Below are positions 1 through 8,245 of a stretch of DNA of 64,000 nt, in pieces. A model generated the notes under the pieces. The model was not told the DNA's origin. It ran no database searches and saw nothing but the letters and a program-made list of their open reading frames with translations. Position 1 is the stretch's first letter. Each line of letters begins with the position of its first letter. The stretch spans positions 24,067-88,066 of the forward strand of contig DERO01000051.1 of assembly GCA_002360945.1 (NCBI GenBank), read 5' to 3'. Position numbers and translations under genes: made by a program. This DNA is from Leclercia adecarboxylata (GTDB taxonomy: Bacteria > Pseudomonadota > Gammaproteobacteria > Enterobacterales > Enterobacteriaceae).

Positions 1-26
1 ATTCAACACCCGTTTTGTCAGCGCGA

Positions 27-42
27 AGCTAAACGTTTGCTT
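27..42 (+). promoter_or_regulatory. Probable PurR operator upstream of ghxP
   Basis: The 16-mer AGCTAAACGTTTGCTT has the central AAACGTTTGC core of the PurR palindrome. It lies about 115 bp before the ghxP start. In E. coli ghxP (yjcD) belongs to the PurR regulon, so repression by hypoxanthine- or guanine-loaded PurR is expected. The outer positions match less well than the core. Confidence 0.6.
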
Positions 43-157
43 TTTTTATGACGCCCCTCTTTGTCATAAACGCAGCACAGGGATAAGACGTTTCGCTGGT
101 CGTGGAGTGTCCATCACGCTGACCGACGACGATAATAATTTTCAGGGGATGTTTTCT

Positions 158-1507
158 ATGTCTACGCCATCTGCGCGTACCGGCGGTTCACTCGACGCCA
201 TGTTCAAAATTTCTGCCCGCGGCAGTACCGTGCGTCAGGAGATCGTTGCCGGTCTGACGACCTTCCTGGCGATGGTCTACTCGGTGATCGTGGTCCCGGG
301 CATGCTGGGCAAAGCCGGTTTCCCACCGGCGGCGGTCTTTGTCGCCACCTGTCTGGTGGCCGGTGTCGGCTCCATCGTAATGGGTCTGTGGGCCAACCTG
401 CCGCTGGCGATCGGTTGCGCCATCTCATTGACCGCGTTTACCGCATTCAGCCTGGTGCTGGGCCAGCACATCAGCGTGCCGGTTGCGCTGGGTGCTGTGT
501 TCCTGATGGGTGTGCTGTTTACCATTATTTCCGCCACCGGTATCCGTAGCTGGATCCTCCGCAACCTGCCGCAGGGCGTTGCGCACGGCACCGGGATTGG
601 TATCGGCCTGTTTCTGCTGCTGATTGCCGCCAACGGCGTTGGTCTGGTGATCAAGAACCCGCTGGACGGTCTGCCGGTTGCGCTGGGTAATTTCGCCAGC
701 TTCCCGGTGATCATGTCGCTGATTGGCCTGGCGGTGATCATCGGTCTGGAAAAACTGAAAGTGCCGGGCGGCATCCTGCTGACCATCATCGGCGTCTCTG
801 TGGTGGGGCTGATTTTCGATCCCGCGGTGCACTTCTCCGGCGTGTTCGCCATGCCATCCCTGAGCGATGAAAACGGCAACTCGCTGATCGGCAGCCTGGA
901 TATCATGGGCGCGCTGAACCCGGTGGTACTGCCAAGCGTGCTGGCGCTGGTGATGACCGCGGTCTTCGACGCCACCGGCACCATCCGCGCGGTAGCGGGC
1001 CAGGCGAACCTGCTGGATAAAGACGGTCAGATTATCGATGGCGGCAAAGCGCTGACCACCGACTCCCTGAGCAGCGTCTTCTCCGGTCTGGTGGGTGCCG
1101 CGCCGGCAGCCGTGTATATCGAATCCGCGGCGGGTACGGCGGCAGGCGGGAAAACCGGTCTGACGGCGATCACCATCGGCGTGCTGTTCCTGCTGATCCT
1201 GTTCCTTGCCCCGCTCTCTTATCTGGTGCCGGCCTACGCGACCGCGCCTGCGCTGATGTACGTTGGCCTGCTGATGCTGAGCAACGTGGCGAAAATCGAT
1301 TTTGCCGACTTCGTTGATGCGATGGCGGGTCTGATTACCGCAGTGTTCATCGTGCTGACCTGTAATATCGTCACCGGCATCATGATCGGTTTCGCCTCGC
1401 TGGTGATCGGCCGTATCGTTTCCGGTGAATGGCGCAAGCTGAACATCGGTACGGTAGTGATTGCCGTGGCGCTGGTGGCGTTCTACGCGGGCGGTTGGGC
1501 TATCTAA
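158..1507 (+). CDS. ghxP: Guanine/hypoxanthine permease GhxP
   Basis: Inner-membrane proton symporter of the NCS2/AzgA group that imports guanine and hypoxanthine. The 449-residue product is near-identical to E. coli GhxP (YjcD) from the N-terminus ([14 protein letters not shown]) to the C-terminus (FYAGGWAI), with many hydrophobic segments and the AzgA-type stretch around TTFLAMVYS. An open frame begins 51 bases earlier, but ATG 158 matches the E. coli start and follows a purine-rich AGGGGA. The PurR-like box upstream and the strong hairpin terminator downstream make it a single-gene unit. The closely related ghxQ is less likely because the order ghxP-yjcE matches E. coli. Confidence 0.95.
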   Translation: MSTPSARTGGSLDAMFKISARGSTVRQEIVAGLTTFLAMVYSVIVVPGMLGKAGFPPAAVFVATCLVAGVGSIVMGLWANLPLAIGCAISLTAFTAFSLVLGQHISVPVALGAVFLMGVLFTIISATGIRSWILRNLPQGVAHGTGIGIGLFLLLIAANGVGLVIKNPLDGLPVALGNFASFPVIMSLIGLAVIIGLEKLKVPGGILLTIIGVSVVGLIFDPAVHFSGVFAMPSLSDENGNSLIGSLDIMGALNPVVLPSVLALVMTAVFDATGTIRAVAGQANLLDKDGQIIDGGKALTTDSLSSVFSGLVGAAPAAVYIESAAGTAAGGKTGLTAITIGVLFLLILFLAPLSYLVPAYATAPALMYVGLLMLSNVAKIDFADFVDAMAGLITAVFIVLTCNIVTGIMIGFASLVIGRIVSGEWRKLNIGTVVIAVALVAFYAGGWAI

Positions 1508-1521
1508 GCTGTCAACTGCGT

Positions 1522-1557
1522 AAAAAGACGGGTGGCTAAGGCCGCCCGTTTTTATTT
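1522..1557 (+). terminator. Intrinsic terminator of ghxP
   Basis: A 9-bp GC-rich stem (ACGGGTGGC with GCCGCCCGT, one G-T pair) with a four-base loop is followed by TTTTTATTTT, 20 bases after the ghxP stop. Confidence 0.85.
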
Positions 1558-1658
1558 TCGGAACACATCTTGTTGCCTTATGCGTTACTCTGGGGGAGAT
1601 ACACTGTGGCAAGATGCCAGTGATGTAAACGTACAGAAATCTCGCAAACAGGGAACGC

Positions 1659-3305
1659 ATGGAAATCTTCTTCACAATACTCATCATGACCCTTTTGGTC
1701 TCCCTCTCCGGGGTAGTTACCCGCGTACTGCCCTTCCAGTTACCGCTGCCGCTGATGCAGATCGCCATCGGTGCTCTGCTGGCGTGGCCGACGTTCGGAT
1801 TGCATGTCGAGTTTGATCCCGAACTGTTTCTGGTACTGTTTATTCCTCCTCTGCTGTTTGCCGACGGCTGGAAAACCCCGACCCGTGAGTTTCTTGAACA
1901 CGGGCGCGAAATCTTCGGCCTGGCGCTGGCGCTGGTGGTGGTCACCGTGGTGGGGATTGGTTTTCTCATCTATTGGGTGGTGCCGGGGATCCCGCTGATA
2001 CCGGCCTTTGCGCTGGCGGCGGTACTGTCACCCACCGATGCCGTGGCGCTGTCCGGGATCGTCGGTGAAGGGCGCATTCCGAAGAAAATCATGGGCATCC
2101 TGCAGGGCGAGGCGCTGATGAACGACGCCTCCGGCCTGGTGGCGCTGAAGTTTGCCGTCGCCGTGGCGATGGGCACCATGGTCTTCACCATCGGCGGGGC
2201 GTCCGTTGAATTCTTCAAAGTGGCCATTGGCGGCATTTTGGCTGGGTTTGTGGTGAGCTGGCTGTATGGCCGTTCACTGCGCTTCCTCAGCCGCTGGGGC
2301 GGCGACGAACCCGCCACGCAAATCGTGCTGCTGTTCCTGCTGCCGTTCGCCTCTTATCTGATAGCAGAACACATCGGCGTGTCGGGTATTCTGGCCGCGG
2401 TGGCGGCGGGGATGACCATCACTCGCGCCGGGGTTATGCGCCGCGCGCCGCTGGCGATGCGCCTGCGCGCGAACAGCACCTGGTCGATGCTGGAGTTTGT
2501 CTTTAACGGCATGGTGTTCCTGCTGTTGGGTCTGCAGTTGCCGGGGATCCTCGAGTCCTCCCTGGTGGCGGCCGAGGCCGACCCGAATGTTGAAACCTGG
2601 ATGCTGTTTACCGACATCGTGCTCATTTACGCCGCGCTGATGCTGGTGCGTTTCGGCTGGCTGTGGACGATGAAAAACTTCAGCATGCGTTTCCTGAAAA
2701 AGAAACCGATGGAGTTTGGCTCCTGGACCACGCGCGAACTGCTGATTTCCACCTTCGCCGGGGTGCGTGGGGCGATTACGCTGGCTGGTGTGCTCTCCAT
2801 TCCACTGCTGCTGCCGACCGGTGACGTCTTCCCGGCCCGCTACGAGCTGGTGTTCCTCGCCGCCGGGGTGATCCTCTTCTCGCTGTTTGTCGGCGTGGTG
2901 ATGCTGCCGATTCTGCTGCAACATATGGAAGTCGGCGATCACGTTCAGCAGCATAAAGAGGCGCGTATTGCCCGGGCAGCAACCGCTGAAGTGGCGATTG
3001 TCGCTATCCAGAAGATGGAGGAGCGTCTGGCCGCGGATACCGAAGAGAACATCGATAACCAGCTGCTGAAAGAGGTGAGTTCGCGGGTGATTGGTAACCT
3101 GCGTCGCCGTGCGGATGGCCGCAACGACGTGGAAAGCTCGCTGATGGAAGAGAACCTCGAACGCCGCTTCCGCCTGGCCGCGCTGCGCTCTGAACGCGCG
3201 GAGCTGTACCACCTGCGCGCGACCCGGGAGATCAGCAACGAGACGCTGCAGAAGCTGCTGCACGATCTCGATTTGATGGAAGCGTTGTTGATAGAGAAGC
3301 AGTAG
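1659..3305 (+). CDS. yjcE: Na+/H+ antiporter of the CPA1 family (YjcE)
   Basis: Predicted cation/proton antiporter of the inner membrane. The 548-residue protein matches E. coli YjcE closely along its length. Residues 1 to about 420 form the membrane-spanning Na_H_Exchanger domain, with the SPTDAVA and NDASGLV motifs that carry the family's ion-binding aspartates. The remaining C-terminal tail of about 120 residues is charged, helical and probably cytoplasmic. The ATG follows a weak purine stretch (CAGGGAACGC). It stands in the E. coli order after ghxP, but the next E. coli gene, yjcF, is missing and the cid genes follow instead. Substrate preference cannot be read from sequence. Confidence 0.92.
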   Translation: MEIFFTILIMTLLVSLSGVVTRVLPFQLPLPLMQIAIGALLAWPTFGLHVEFDPELFLVLFIPPLLFADGWKTPTREFLEHGREIFGLALALVVVTVVGIGFLIYWVVPGIPLIPAFALAAVLSPTDAVALSGIVGEGRIPKKIMGILQGEALMNDASGLVALKFAVAVAMGTMVFTIGGASVEFFKVAIGGILAGFVVSWLYGRSLRFLSRWGGDEPATQIVLLFLLPFASYLIAEHIGVSGILAAVAAGMTITRAGVMRRAPLAMRLRANSTWSMLEFVFNGMVFLLLGLQLPGILESSLVAAEADPNVETWMLFTDIVLIYAALMLVRFGWLWTMKNFSMRFLKKKPMEFGSWTTRELLISTFAGVRGAITLAGVLSIPLLLPTGDVFPARYELVFLAAGVILFSLFVGVVMLPILLQHMEVGDHVQQHKEARIARAATAEVAIVAIQKMEERLAADTEENIDNQLLKEVSSRVIGNLRRRADGRNDVESSLMEENLERRFRLAALRSERAELYHLRATREISNETLQKLLHDLDLMEALLIEKQ

Positions 3306-3312
3306 GGTGAGT

Positions 3313-3360
3313 GCGGTCTGATGCCCTCACCCCAGCCCTCTCCCACAGGGAGAGGGTGCA
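3313..3360. repeat. Dispersed palindromic repeat, family A
   Basis: Unit with core CCTCTCCCACAGGGAGAGGG, preceded by TGATGCCCTCACCCCAG. The same unit, in either orientation, recurs at 12030-12120, 22890-22985, 26596-26646 and 38227-38320, with a reduced copy at 45017-45050. Confidence 0.85.
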
Positions 3361-3367
3361 AACACTC

Positions 3368-3395
3368 AAAACGGTAACCTGGCGGTTACCGTTTT
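3368..3395. terminator. Bidirectional terminator between yjcE and the LysR gene
   Basis: Perfect 12-bp inverted repeat AAAACGGTAACC / GGTTACCGTTTT with loop TGGC. A-runs on one side and T-runs on the other let it serve both convergent genes. Confidence 0.85.
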
Positions 3396-3399
3396 GCGT

Positions 3400-4284
3400 T
3401 TACCTCGGCACCCAAAACCCTTCACAGCATTTCAGCCACGCCTGGGCGCTGTTCGACAGGTATACTCCCTCCCGCCAGATCATCCCCAGCTGCCAGTGCA
3501 GATCGCTCTGCAGCGGGATCCAGCGCAGGGTATTTTTATCCAGCCGCTCGCAGATAGGCTGCGGCAATATCGCAATCCCCACGCCCGCCTGCACCATCGC
3601 CGCCAGAAAGTCCCACTGCCCGCTGCGCACCGCGATGCGCGGCTTCACGCCGTGCTGGCTGAAGAGCTGCATCAGCTGTCGGCTGAGGGCAAAATCTTCG
3701 TTGTAGATCAGTAGCGGGTGCTCGGCCAGCAACTCCGGATTGATGGTCTCAAGCGTCAACCAGCTGCCGGTGCGCGGCACCAGCACGCACAGCGGATGGC
3801 TGAACAGCGGCAGCGCCGTCAGACCGCTGTCCTCCTCCACCGGCAGGGCGGTCATCGCCAGATCCAGCTCGCCGTTGATTACCGCCTGCTGGACGGTTAA
3901 GCCGCCAAATTCAGAAATTTTGAGCTCCACGCCGGGATAGCGCTGGCGAAACAGGCCGATGGGCCCGGCCATCATCATCCCCACCATCGGCGGGATCCCA
4001 AGGCGCAGTATCCCCTTGTTAAGGTGGTTAATGTCGCCCAGCTCGGCCTCCAGCTGGCGAAATTCCGCGAGGATCGCCAGCCCGCGCTCAAATACCACGC
4101 GGCCGGTGTCGGTTAACAGCAGCTTGCGCCCGTCGCGGATCAGCAGGGTACAGTTCAGTTCATCTTCGAGGTTTTTCAGCATCTTGCTGATGGTAGGTTG
4201 GGTGACAAAAAGTTTCTCCGCGGCGCGGGTGAAACTCTGCTGGCGGACCACTTCGACAAAGTAACGCAGCGTGCGTATGTCCAT
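3400..4284 (-). CDS. LysR-family regulator next to cidAB (CidR-like)
   Basis: LysR-type transcriptional regulator of 294 residues. An N-terminal winged helix-turn-helix (about 1-60, with FTRAAEKLFVTQPTISKMLK) is followed by a type 2 periplasmic-binding-like effector domain (about 90-290). It is divergent from cidA, with 100 bp between the two starts. That is the usual layout for a LysR protein controlling the neighbouring promoter, and cidAB operons are commonly paired with such a regulator (CidR in Gram-positives, responding to acetate or overflow metabolism). The effector here is unknown. Its end overlaps no other gene, and the 12-bp hairpin lies just beyond it. Confidence 0.88.
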   Translation of the reverse strand: MDIRTLRYFVEVVRQQSFTRAAEKLFVTQPTISKMLKNLEDELNCTLLIRDGRKLLLTDTGRVVFERGLAILAEFRQLEAELGDINHLNKGILRLGIPPMVGMMMAGPIGLFRQRYPGVELKISEFGGLTVQQAVINGELDLAMTALPVEEDSGLTALPLFSHPLCVLVPRTGSWLTLETINPELLAEHPLLIYNEDFALSRQLMQLFSQHGVKPRIAVRSGQWDFLAAMVQAGVGIAILPQPICERLDKNTLRWIPLQSDLHWQLGMIWREGVYLSNSAQAWLKCCEGFWVPR

Positions 4285-4384
4285 GACTATTCCTCGAAAC
4301 TATACCTTTGATGATTTTAATTCATTTCAGTCAATTACGGGCGCTGACTATACTGGCGCTCTCTCTCATTTTGAGGAAATCCCC

Positions 4385-4795
4385 ATGACCGTGGCGTTAG
4401 GTCGCGTTACGCCTGCCGTCGTGCAACGACTCCAGGTACCGGTTCAGGTACTGCTTTATGCGGGTCTTTTTGTCTTCGCTGAATACCTGGTTGGCTGGCT
4501 ACATCTGCCGCTGCCGGCCAATCTGGTCGGCATGGTGCTGATGTTCAGCCTGATCCTCTGCCGCATCATTCCTCTGAACTGGGTGCGGGCAGGCTCGCGC
4601 TGGCTGCTGGCAGAAATGCTGCTGTTCTTTGTGCCGGCGGTGGTGGCGGTGGTCAATTACGTCCAGCTGCTGATGGTGGACGGCTGGCGTATCTTTGCGG
4701 TGATTGCCCTGAGCACGCTGATGGTGCTGGGCGCTACCGCCTGGGTGGTGGATAAAGTCTATCGCTATGAAATCAGCAGGCAGAAACATGACTAA
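4385..4795 (+). CDS. cidA: CidA/LrgA-family holin-like protein
   Basis: Small 136-residue membrane protein of the CidA/LrgA family, holin-like proteins linked to murein hydrolase export, programmed lysis and, in some bacteria, overflow-metabolite transport. About four hydrophobic helices are visible, with the family signature FAEYLVGWLHLPLPANLVGM near residues 24-43. The ATG at 4385 is chosen because GAGGA stands eight bases upstream; an open frame extends further up but has no ribosome site. It overlaps cidB by eight bases, so the two are co-translated. The divergent LysR gene is the likely regulator. Function rests on family knowledge only. Confidence 0.9.
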   Translation: MTVALGRVTPAVVQRLQVPVQVLLYAGLFVFAEYLVGWLHLPLPANLVGMVLMFSLILCRIIPLNWVRAGSRWLLAEMLLFFVPAVVAVVNYVQLLMVDGWRIFAVIALSTLMVLGATAWVVDKVYRYEISRQKHD

Positions 4796-5477
4796 CTTTC
4801 AGATCAGCGTTCTCTGCCTGGTCGTGACCCTGGCGATCTATTTCGCCAACAAGCGTCTTTACCGCCGCTTTCGCAAACTGCCCCTGATGCCGCTGGTCTT
4901 CACCCCGATCTTGCTGGTGATGATGCTGGTGTGGGGCCATATCTCCTGGCAGAACTATATCGGGGAAGCGCACTGGCTGCTGTGGCTGCTCGGCCCGGCG
5001 ACCATCGCCTTTGCGGTGCCGGTGTACGACAACCTCGCGGTGATTAAACGTCACTGGATGTCGCTCTCGGCCGGGGTAATCACCGCCACGGTGGTGGCCG
5101 TCACCAGCTCGGTCTGGCTGGCGCGACTGTTTACCCTGTCGGACGAGATCCAGCGCAGCCTCGCGGTGCGCTCCGTCACCACGCCCTTTGCGCTGGCCGC
5201 GGCAAAACCGCTCGGCGGGCAGCCGGATCTGGTGGCGCTGTTTGTGGTGGTGACCGGGGTGTTTGGCATGGCGGTGGGGGATATGCTTTTTCTGCGGCTC
5301 TCGATCCGCGAAGGGATGGCGAAAGGGGCCGGGTTTGGCGCGGCCTCTCACGGCGCAGGCACCGCCCGCTCCTATGAGCTGGGCCAGCAGGAGGGCGTGG
5401 TCGCCAGCCTGGTGATGATGCTCTCCGGCGTGGTGATGGTGCTGGTGGCCCCGCTGGTGGGTTGGTTGATGTTCTGA
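4788..5477 (+). CDS. cidB: CidB/LrgB-family membrane protein
   Basis: Polytopic 229-residue inner-membrane protein of the LrgB/CidB family, the partner of CidA/LrgA. The LrgB domain covers nearly the full length, with about six or seven hydrophobic segments and the conserved RSVTTPFALAAAKPLGG and GAASHGAGTARSYELG stretches. The ATG at 4788 lies inside the end of cidA. The likely role is modulation of murein hydrolase activity or of organic-acid export together with CidA; the family has no fully settled biochemical activity. This cidR-cidA-cidB block stands where E. coli has yjcF, between yjcE and actP. Confidence 0.9.
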   Translation: MTNFQISVLCLVVTLAIYFANKRLYRRFRKLPLMPLVFTPILLVMMLVWGHISWQNYIGEAHWLLWLLGPATIAFAVPVYDNLAVIKRHWMSLSAGVITATVVAVTSSVWLARLFTLSDEIQRSLAVRSVTTPFALAAAKPLGGQPDLVALFVVVTGVFGMAVGDMLFLRLSIREGMAKGAGFGAASHGAGTARSYELGQQEGVVASLVMMLSGVVMVLVAPLVGWLMF

Positions 5478-5480
5478 TTT

Positions 5481-5552
5481 TTGCCCGGCGGCGCTGCGCT
5501 TGCACGGGCCTACGGTATTGTAGGCCGGGCAAGCGTAGCGCCACCCGGCAAG
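5481..5552. repeat. REP/BIME-type palindromic element, family B
   Basis: Two inverted REP-like units: GCCCGGCGGCGCTGCGCTTG and the opposite-facing GTAGGCCGGGCAAGCGTAGC. Copies with the same layout lie at 15829-15884, 29339-29420 and 40768-40834. It fills the convergent gap between cidB and the solute-binding protein gene. Confidence 0.88.
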
Positions 5553-5553
5553 G

Positions 5554-6828
5554 CTAACGATTCAAACGCCGCACAATCCGCTCCACCTTCTGCCGGAAAT
5601 CCGCCGCGACCTGGGCGGGCGCCTGGCCCATCTCCAGCTTTTCCCGCGCCGAGGTGAACTGGTCGATTACCTGCAAATCCTCAATATAAGGCGTGGCGAC
5701 GACGGTGGTGTGCAGCGCCTGCGCCTGGCGCAGCCCGGCAATCACCGGATCCTGCGGGTCAATCACCCCTTTCTCCGTAAGCTGCCTCTCCGCTGCCTTG
5801 TTGAGCGGGATGCCGCGCTCCAGCCCCAGAGCTTCAACCGACTGCGGATCGTTAAGCAGGTAGTTCACCAGGATTGCCGCCTCTTTTGGATGCTTCGTGG
5901 ATTTCGCCACCGACAGCATCTGCGCCGTTTTGAAGTACACCCCCGATTCGTCCATCCCGGGCTGCATCACGTAGTCGCCCAGCACCAGCTTCGCCGGCGG
6001 CGTCATGTTGTTGGCAAACATGCGGATGGTGATGTTCCAGGTGAACAGGCCGCCCCATTCGCCGTTAATCCACGGCTTCATCTCATAAAGATTGCCTTTG
6101 CCGTAGGAGGAGAGGGTTTTTGGCGACGGGAGAACGTGGTCATCGCTCAGGCGCTTCACAAAGCTGAAGGCCTCCTCCCACTGGGCGTCGTTCCAGGCGA
6201 AGGTCCCGTCGCTGTTGAACATCGGCTGGTGGTGGGTCTGCATCATGTACGCATTGAGCAGCAGAATGACGTCCTGATCGACCATCGCGTAGGGGTAGTA
6301 ATTGTTGCCCAACTTCTGCTGGAAGGTTTTTCCGGCGGCAAAGAACGCATCCCAGGTTTTCGGGTACGCCAGCCCGGCCTTCTGCCAGGTGACGTCGTTG
6401 TAGTAAAAGACCGGGGCATTGACCGAGATCGGCAGGCCGTTGAGCCTGCCTTTAATGGTGGTGGACTGCAGATCCTGCGCCTGGTACTGGCTTAAATCGA
6501 GCTCCGCTTTCAGCTTGTCGAGATCGTAATAGCCTTCGCCGTTTTTGGAAAAGACGATCAGCCACGGCCAGTTGGTCTGCATCACATCCGGCTCGGTGCC
6601 GCTCGCCATCTGGGTGGTCAGGCGCGAAAGGTGCCCGTCCCAGCCGGTGTATTCGGCCTTCACTTTGATCTCCGGATGCGCTTTTTCGAAGGCGTCGAGC
6701 GCCTTCAGCGTGGCCTGGTGGCGGCTGTTGCCACCCCACCACGACATGCGTAATTCAACGGGCTGCGCCCAGGCAGAGGTACAGGAAAATAACAGCGATG
6801 CGATGACACCTGACAGGAGCTTATTCAT
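5554..6828 (-). CDS. Periplasmic solute-binding protein, SBP_bac_1 family (sugar type)
   Basis: Predicted periplasmic receptor of a carbohydrate ABC transporter, 424 residues. A signal peptide (residues 1-21, ending SAWA-Q) precedes a family 1 extracellular solute-binding fold. ELRMSWWGGNSRH near the mature N-terminus resembles oligosaccharide- and oligogalacturonide-binding proteins such as TogB. A GGAG ribosome site precedes the ATG. No permease or ATPase gene is adjacent, so the protein must use a transporter encoded elsewhere or is an orphan. It lies 74 bases downstream of the oxidoreductase gene on the same strand, so the two probably form an operon. The substrate is unknown. Confidence 0.8.
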   Translation of the reverse strand: MNKLLSGVIASLLFSCTSAWAQPVELRMSWWGGNSRHQATLKALDAFEKAHPEIKVKAEYTGWDGHLSRLTTQMASGTEPDVMQTNWPWLIVFSKNGEGYYDLDKLKAELDLSQYQAQDLQSTTIKGRLNGLPISVNAPVFYYNDVTWQKAGLAYPKTWDAFFAAGKTFQQKLGNNYYPYAMVDQDVILLLNAYMMQTHHQPMFNSDGTFAWNDAQWEEAFSFVKRLSDDHVLPSPKTLSSYGKGNLYEMKPWINGEWGGLFTWNITIRMFANNMTPPAKLVLGDYVMQPGMDESGVYFKTAQMLSVAKSTKHPKEAAILVNYLLNDPQSVEALGLERGIPLNKAAERQLTEKGVIDPQDPVIAGLRQAQALHTTVVATPYIEDLQVIDQFTSAREKLEMGQAPAQVAADFRQKVERIVRRLNR

Positions 6829-6902
6829 TATTTTTCTCCGGGACTTTTATTATTAAACAGGTGAATAACGGCGCAGCTTCCTGCCGTGCCTGCAACAGGT
6901 CC

Positions 6903-8198
6903 TTAGCGTTTCGTCAGACGGGAAACCAGCTCAAACTCCCTGAAGTTGACCGGACGCTGCTGCTGCATGGAGATGTTGCCCGCAATCCCGGTGAGGATAG
7001 ACATCACCCCGGCCCGGTGGTCGGCCGCCCGCTGCAGCGGATCGTGGCCCGGCGTACCGAACAGGTCGGCCAGCATGGCGTTGTCGCCGCCGCCGTGGCC
7101 CCCTTCACCGAGGCTGAACTCCGCCTTCCAGGGTTCGGCAAACATCGGGAAGACGGTAAGATCGCACTGCTCGAGGCTGCCCTCGTTTTCGCGATCGCCT
7201 CCGGCGTTGACGTAGGACTTCTCGACAATCTTCATCTCCAGGCGGCCTTCGGTGCCGTTAAAGACCACGTTCAGCCCTTCCCACGGCAGGTAGGCATTGA
7301 GGGAGTAGGTGAGCTGGACCTGATTCTGGTATTTCACCAGCACCGACATAGTGTCTTCGATAGTAATGCCGTCGCTGAACACGCTCTGGTCGCGGAAGTA
7401 ATTATCTTCATGCTCCGCGTCGAGATAGAGCGCTTTCAGCTGGGCGTTCTCTGCCATCTGCAGCGCAAAGGGATCCGCTTTTGCCTCGGCAAAACCGTGG
7501 GCGCGCGGGTAGAAGTGCGTCACCCCGCGCTTCTCCGCGTTCTCCCGGCCGTAAAACTGCAGGCTGCCTTCGGCGTAAACCCGCTCCGGGTAGCTGCCGA
7601 GCCAGAAGTTCATCAGGTCGAAGTGGTGGGTGGATTTATGCACCAGCAGGCCGCCGCTGTTGCGTTTTTCCCGATGCCAGCGGCGGAAGTAGTCCGCGCC
7701 GTGTTCGGTGTTGAGCAGCCACTCGAAGTGCACCGAGGTGACCTTGCCGATCGTCCCCTGCATCAGCAACTCGCGCACCTTGCTGTGGTGCGGAGCGTAG
7801 CGGTAGTTGAAGGCCACGCGCACGCTGCGGCCGGTCTCTTCGATGGCGTCAAGAATGCGCAGGGCGCGCTGTTCGTCGATGGTCATCGGCTTTTCGGTGA
7901 TCACATCGCAGCCGGCGTGCAGGGCGCGAACGATGTAGTCGTCGTGGGTGCGGTCCATGGTGGTAACAATAATCACATCGGGACGCGTTTCGCGGATCAT
8001 CTCTTCAAACTGCGCGGCCTGCCAGGTGGAAACCGGCGCTGCCCCTTCGTTTTTTAATAGCTGATTGGCGTAATGCATGCGCGTGGTGTTGGTATCGCAG
8101 AACGCGACCATTCTGGCATTTTCCCGCCAGGCGCCGCCGATGGCGGAAATATATAAACCTGCGCGACCACCGGTTCCTACCAGAGCATAAGTTTTCAT
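6903..8198 (-). CDS. Gfo/Idh/MocA-family NAD(P)-dependent oxidoreductase
   Basis: Predicted sugar or inositol-type dehydrogenase of 431 residues. The N-terminal Rossmann domain starts with GTGGRAG (residues 8-14), and the E-K-P motif with the family's catalytic lysine (K103) is present in VITEKPMTID. The remaining two-thirds are the alpha/beta substrate domain, rich in His, Tyr and Trp. The start at 8198 is chosen because GAGGA stands five bases upstream and the protein then begins directly with the Rossmann strand; the longer frame adds 16 residues without a ribosome site. It is probably co-transcribed with the solute-binding protein gene and is divergent from the next gene. The substrate cannot be told. 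Confidence 0.85.
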   Translation of the reverse strand: MKTYALVGTGGRAGLYISAIGGAWRENARMVAFCDTNTTRMHYANQLLKNEGAAPVSTWQAAQFEEMIRETRPDVIIVTTMDRTHDDYIVRALHAGCDVITEKPMTIDEQRALRILDAIEETGRSVRVAFNYRYAPHHSKVRELLMQGTIGKVTSVHFEWLLNTEHGADYFRRWHREKRNSGGLLVHKSTHHFDLMNFWLGSYPERVYAEGSLQFYGRENAEKRGVTHFYPRAHGFAEAKADPFALQMAENAQLKALYLDAEHEDNYFRDQSVFSDGITIEDTMSVLVKYQNQVQLTYSLNAYLPWEGLNVVFNGTEGRLEMKIVEKSYVNAGGDRENEGSLEQCDLTVFPMFAEPWKAEFSLGEGGHGGGDNAMLADLFGTPGHDPLQRAADHRAGVMSILTGIAGNISMQQQRPVNFREFELVSRLTKR

Positions 8199-8245
8199 GG
8201 CATCCTCGATTAATATGAATAATAAAAAATCAGCAAGGTGGCCCA

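Noticed and set aside
425..1969. 514-codon open frame on the minus strand across ghxP
   Set aside because: It is a shadow of the GC-rich ghxP and yjcE codons, with His/Gln/Arg-rich composition and no ribosome site; ghxP on + matches a known protein over its full length.
2274..3263. 329-codon minus-strand frame inside yjcE
   Set aside because: Composition rich in His, Gln and Arg, typical of antisense shadow frames; yjcE is clearly coding.
5481..5552. Palindromes at gene ends considered as CRISPR repeats or attachment sites
   Set aside because: They are dispersed single or paired REP-type units without regular spacers, tRNA genes or integrase genes.
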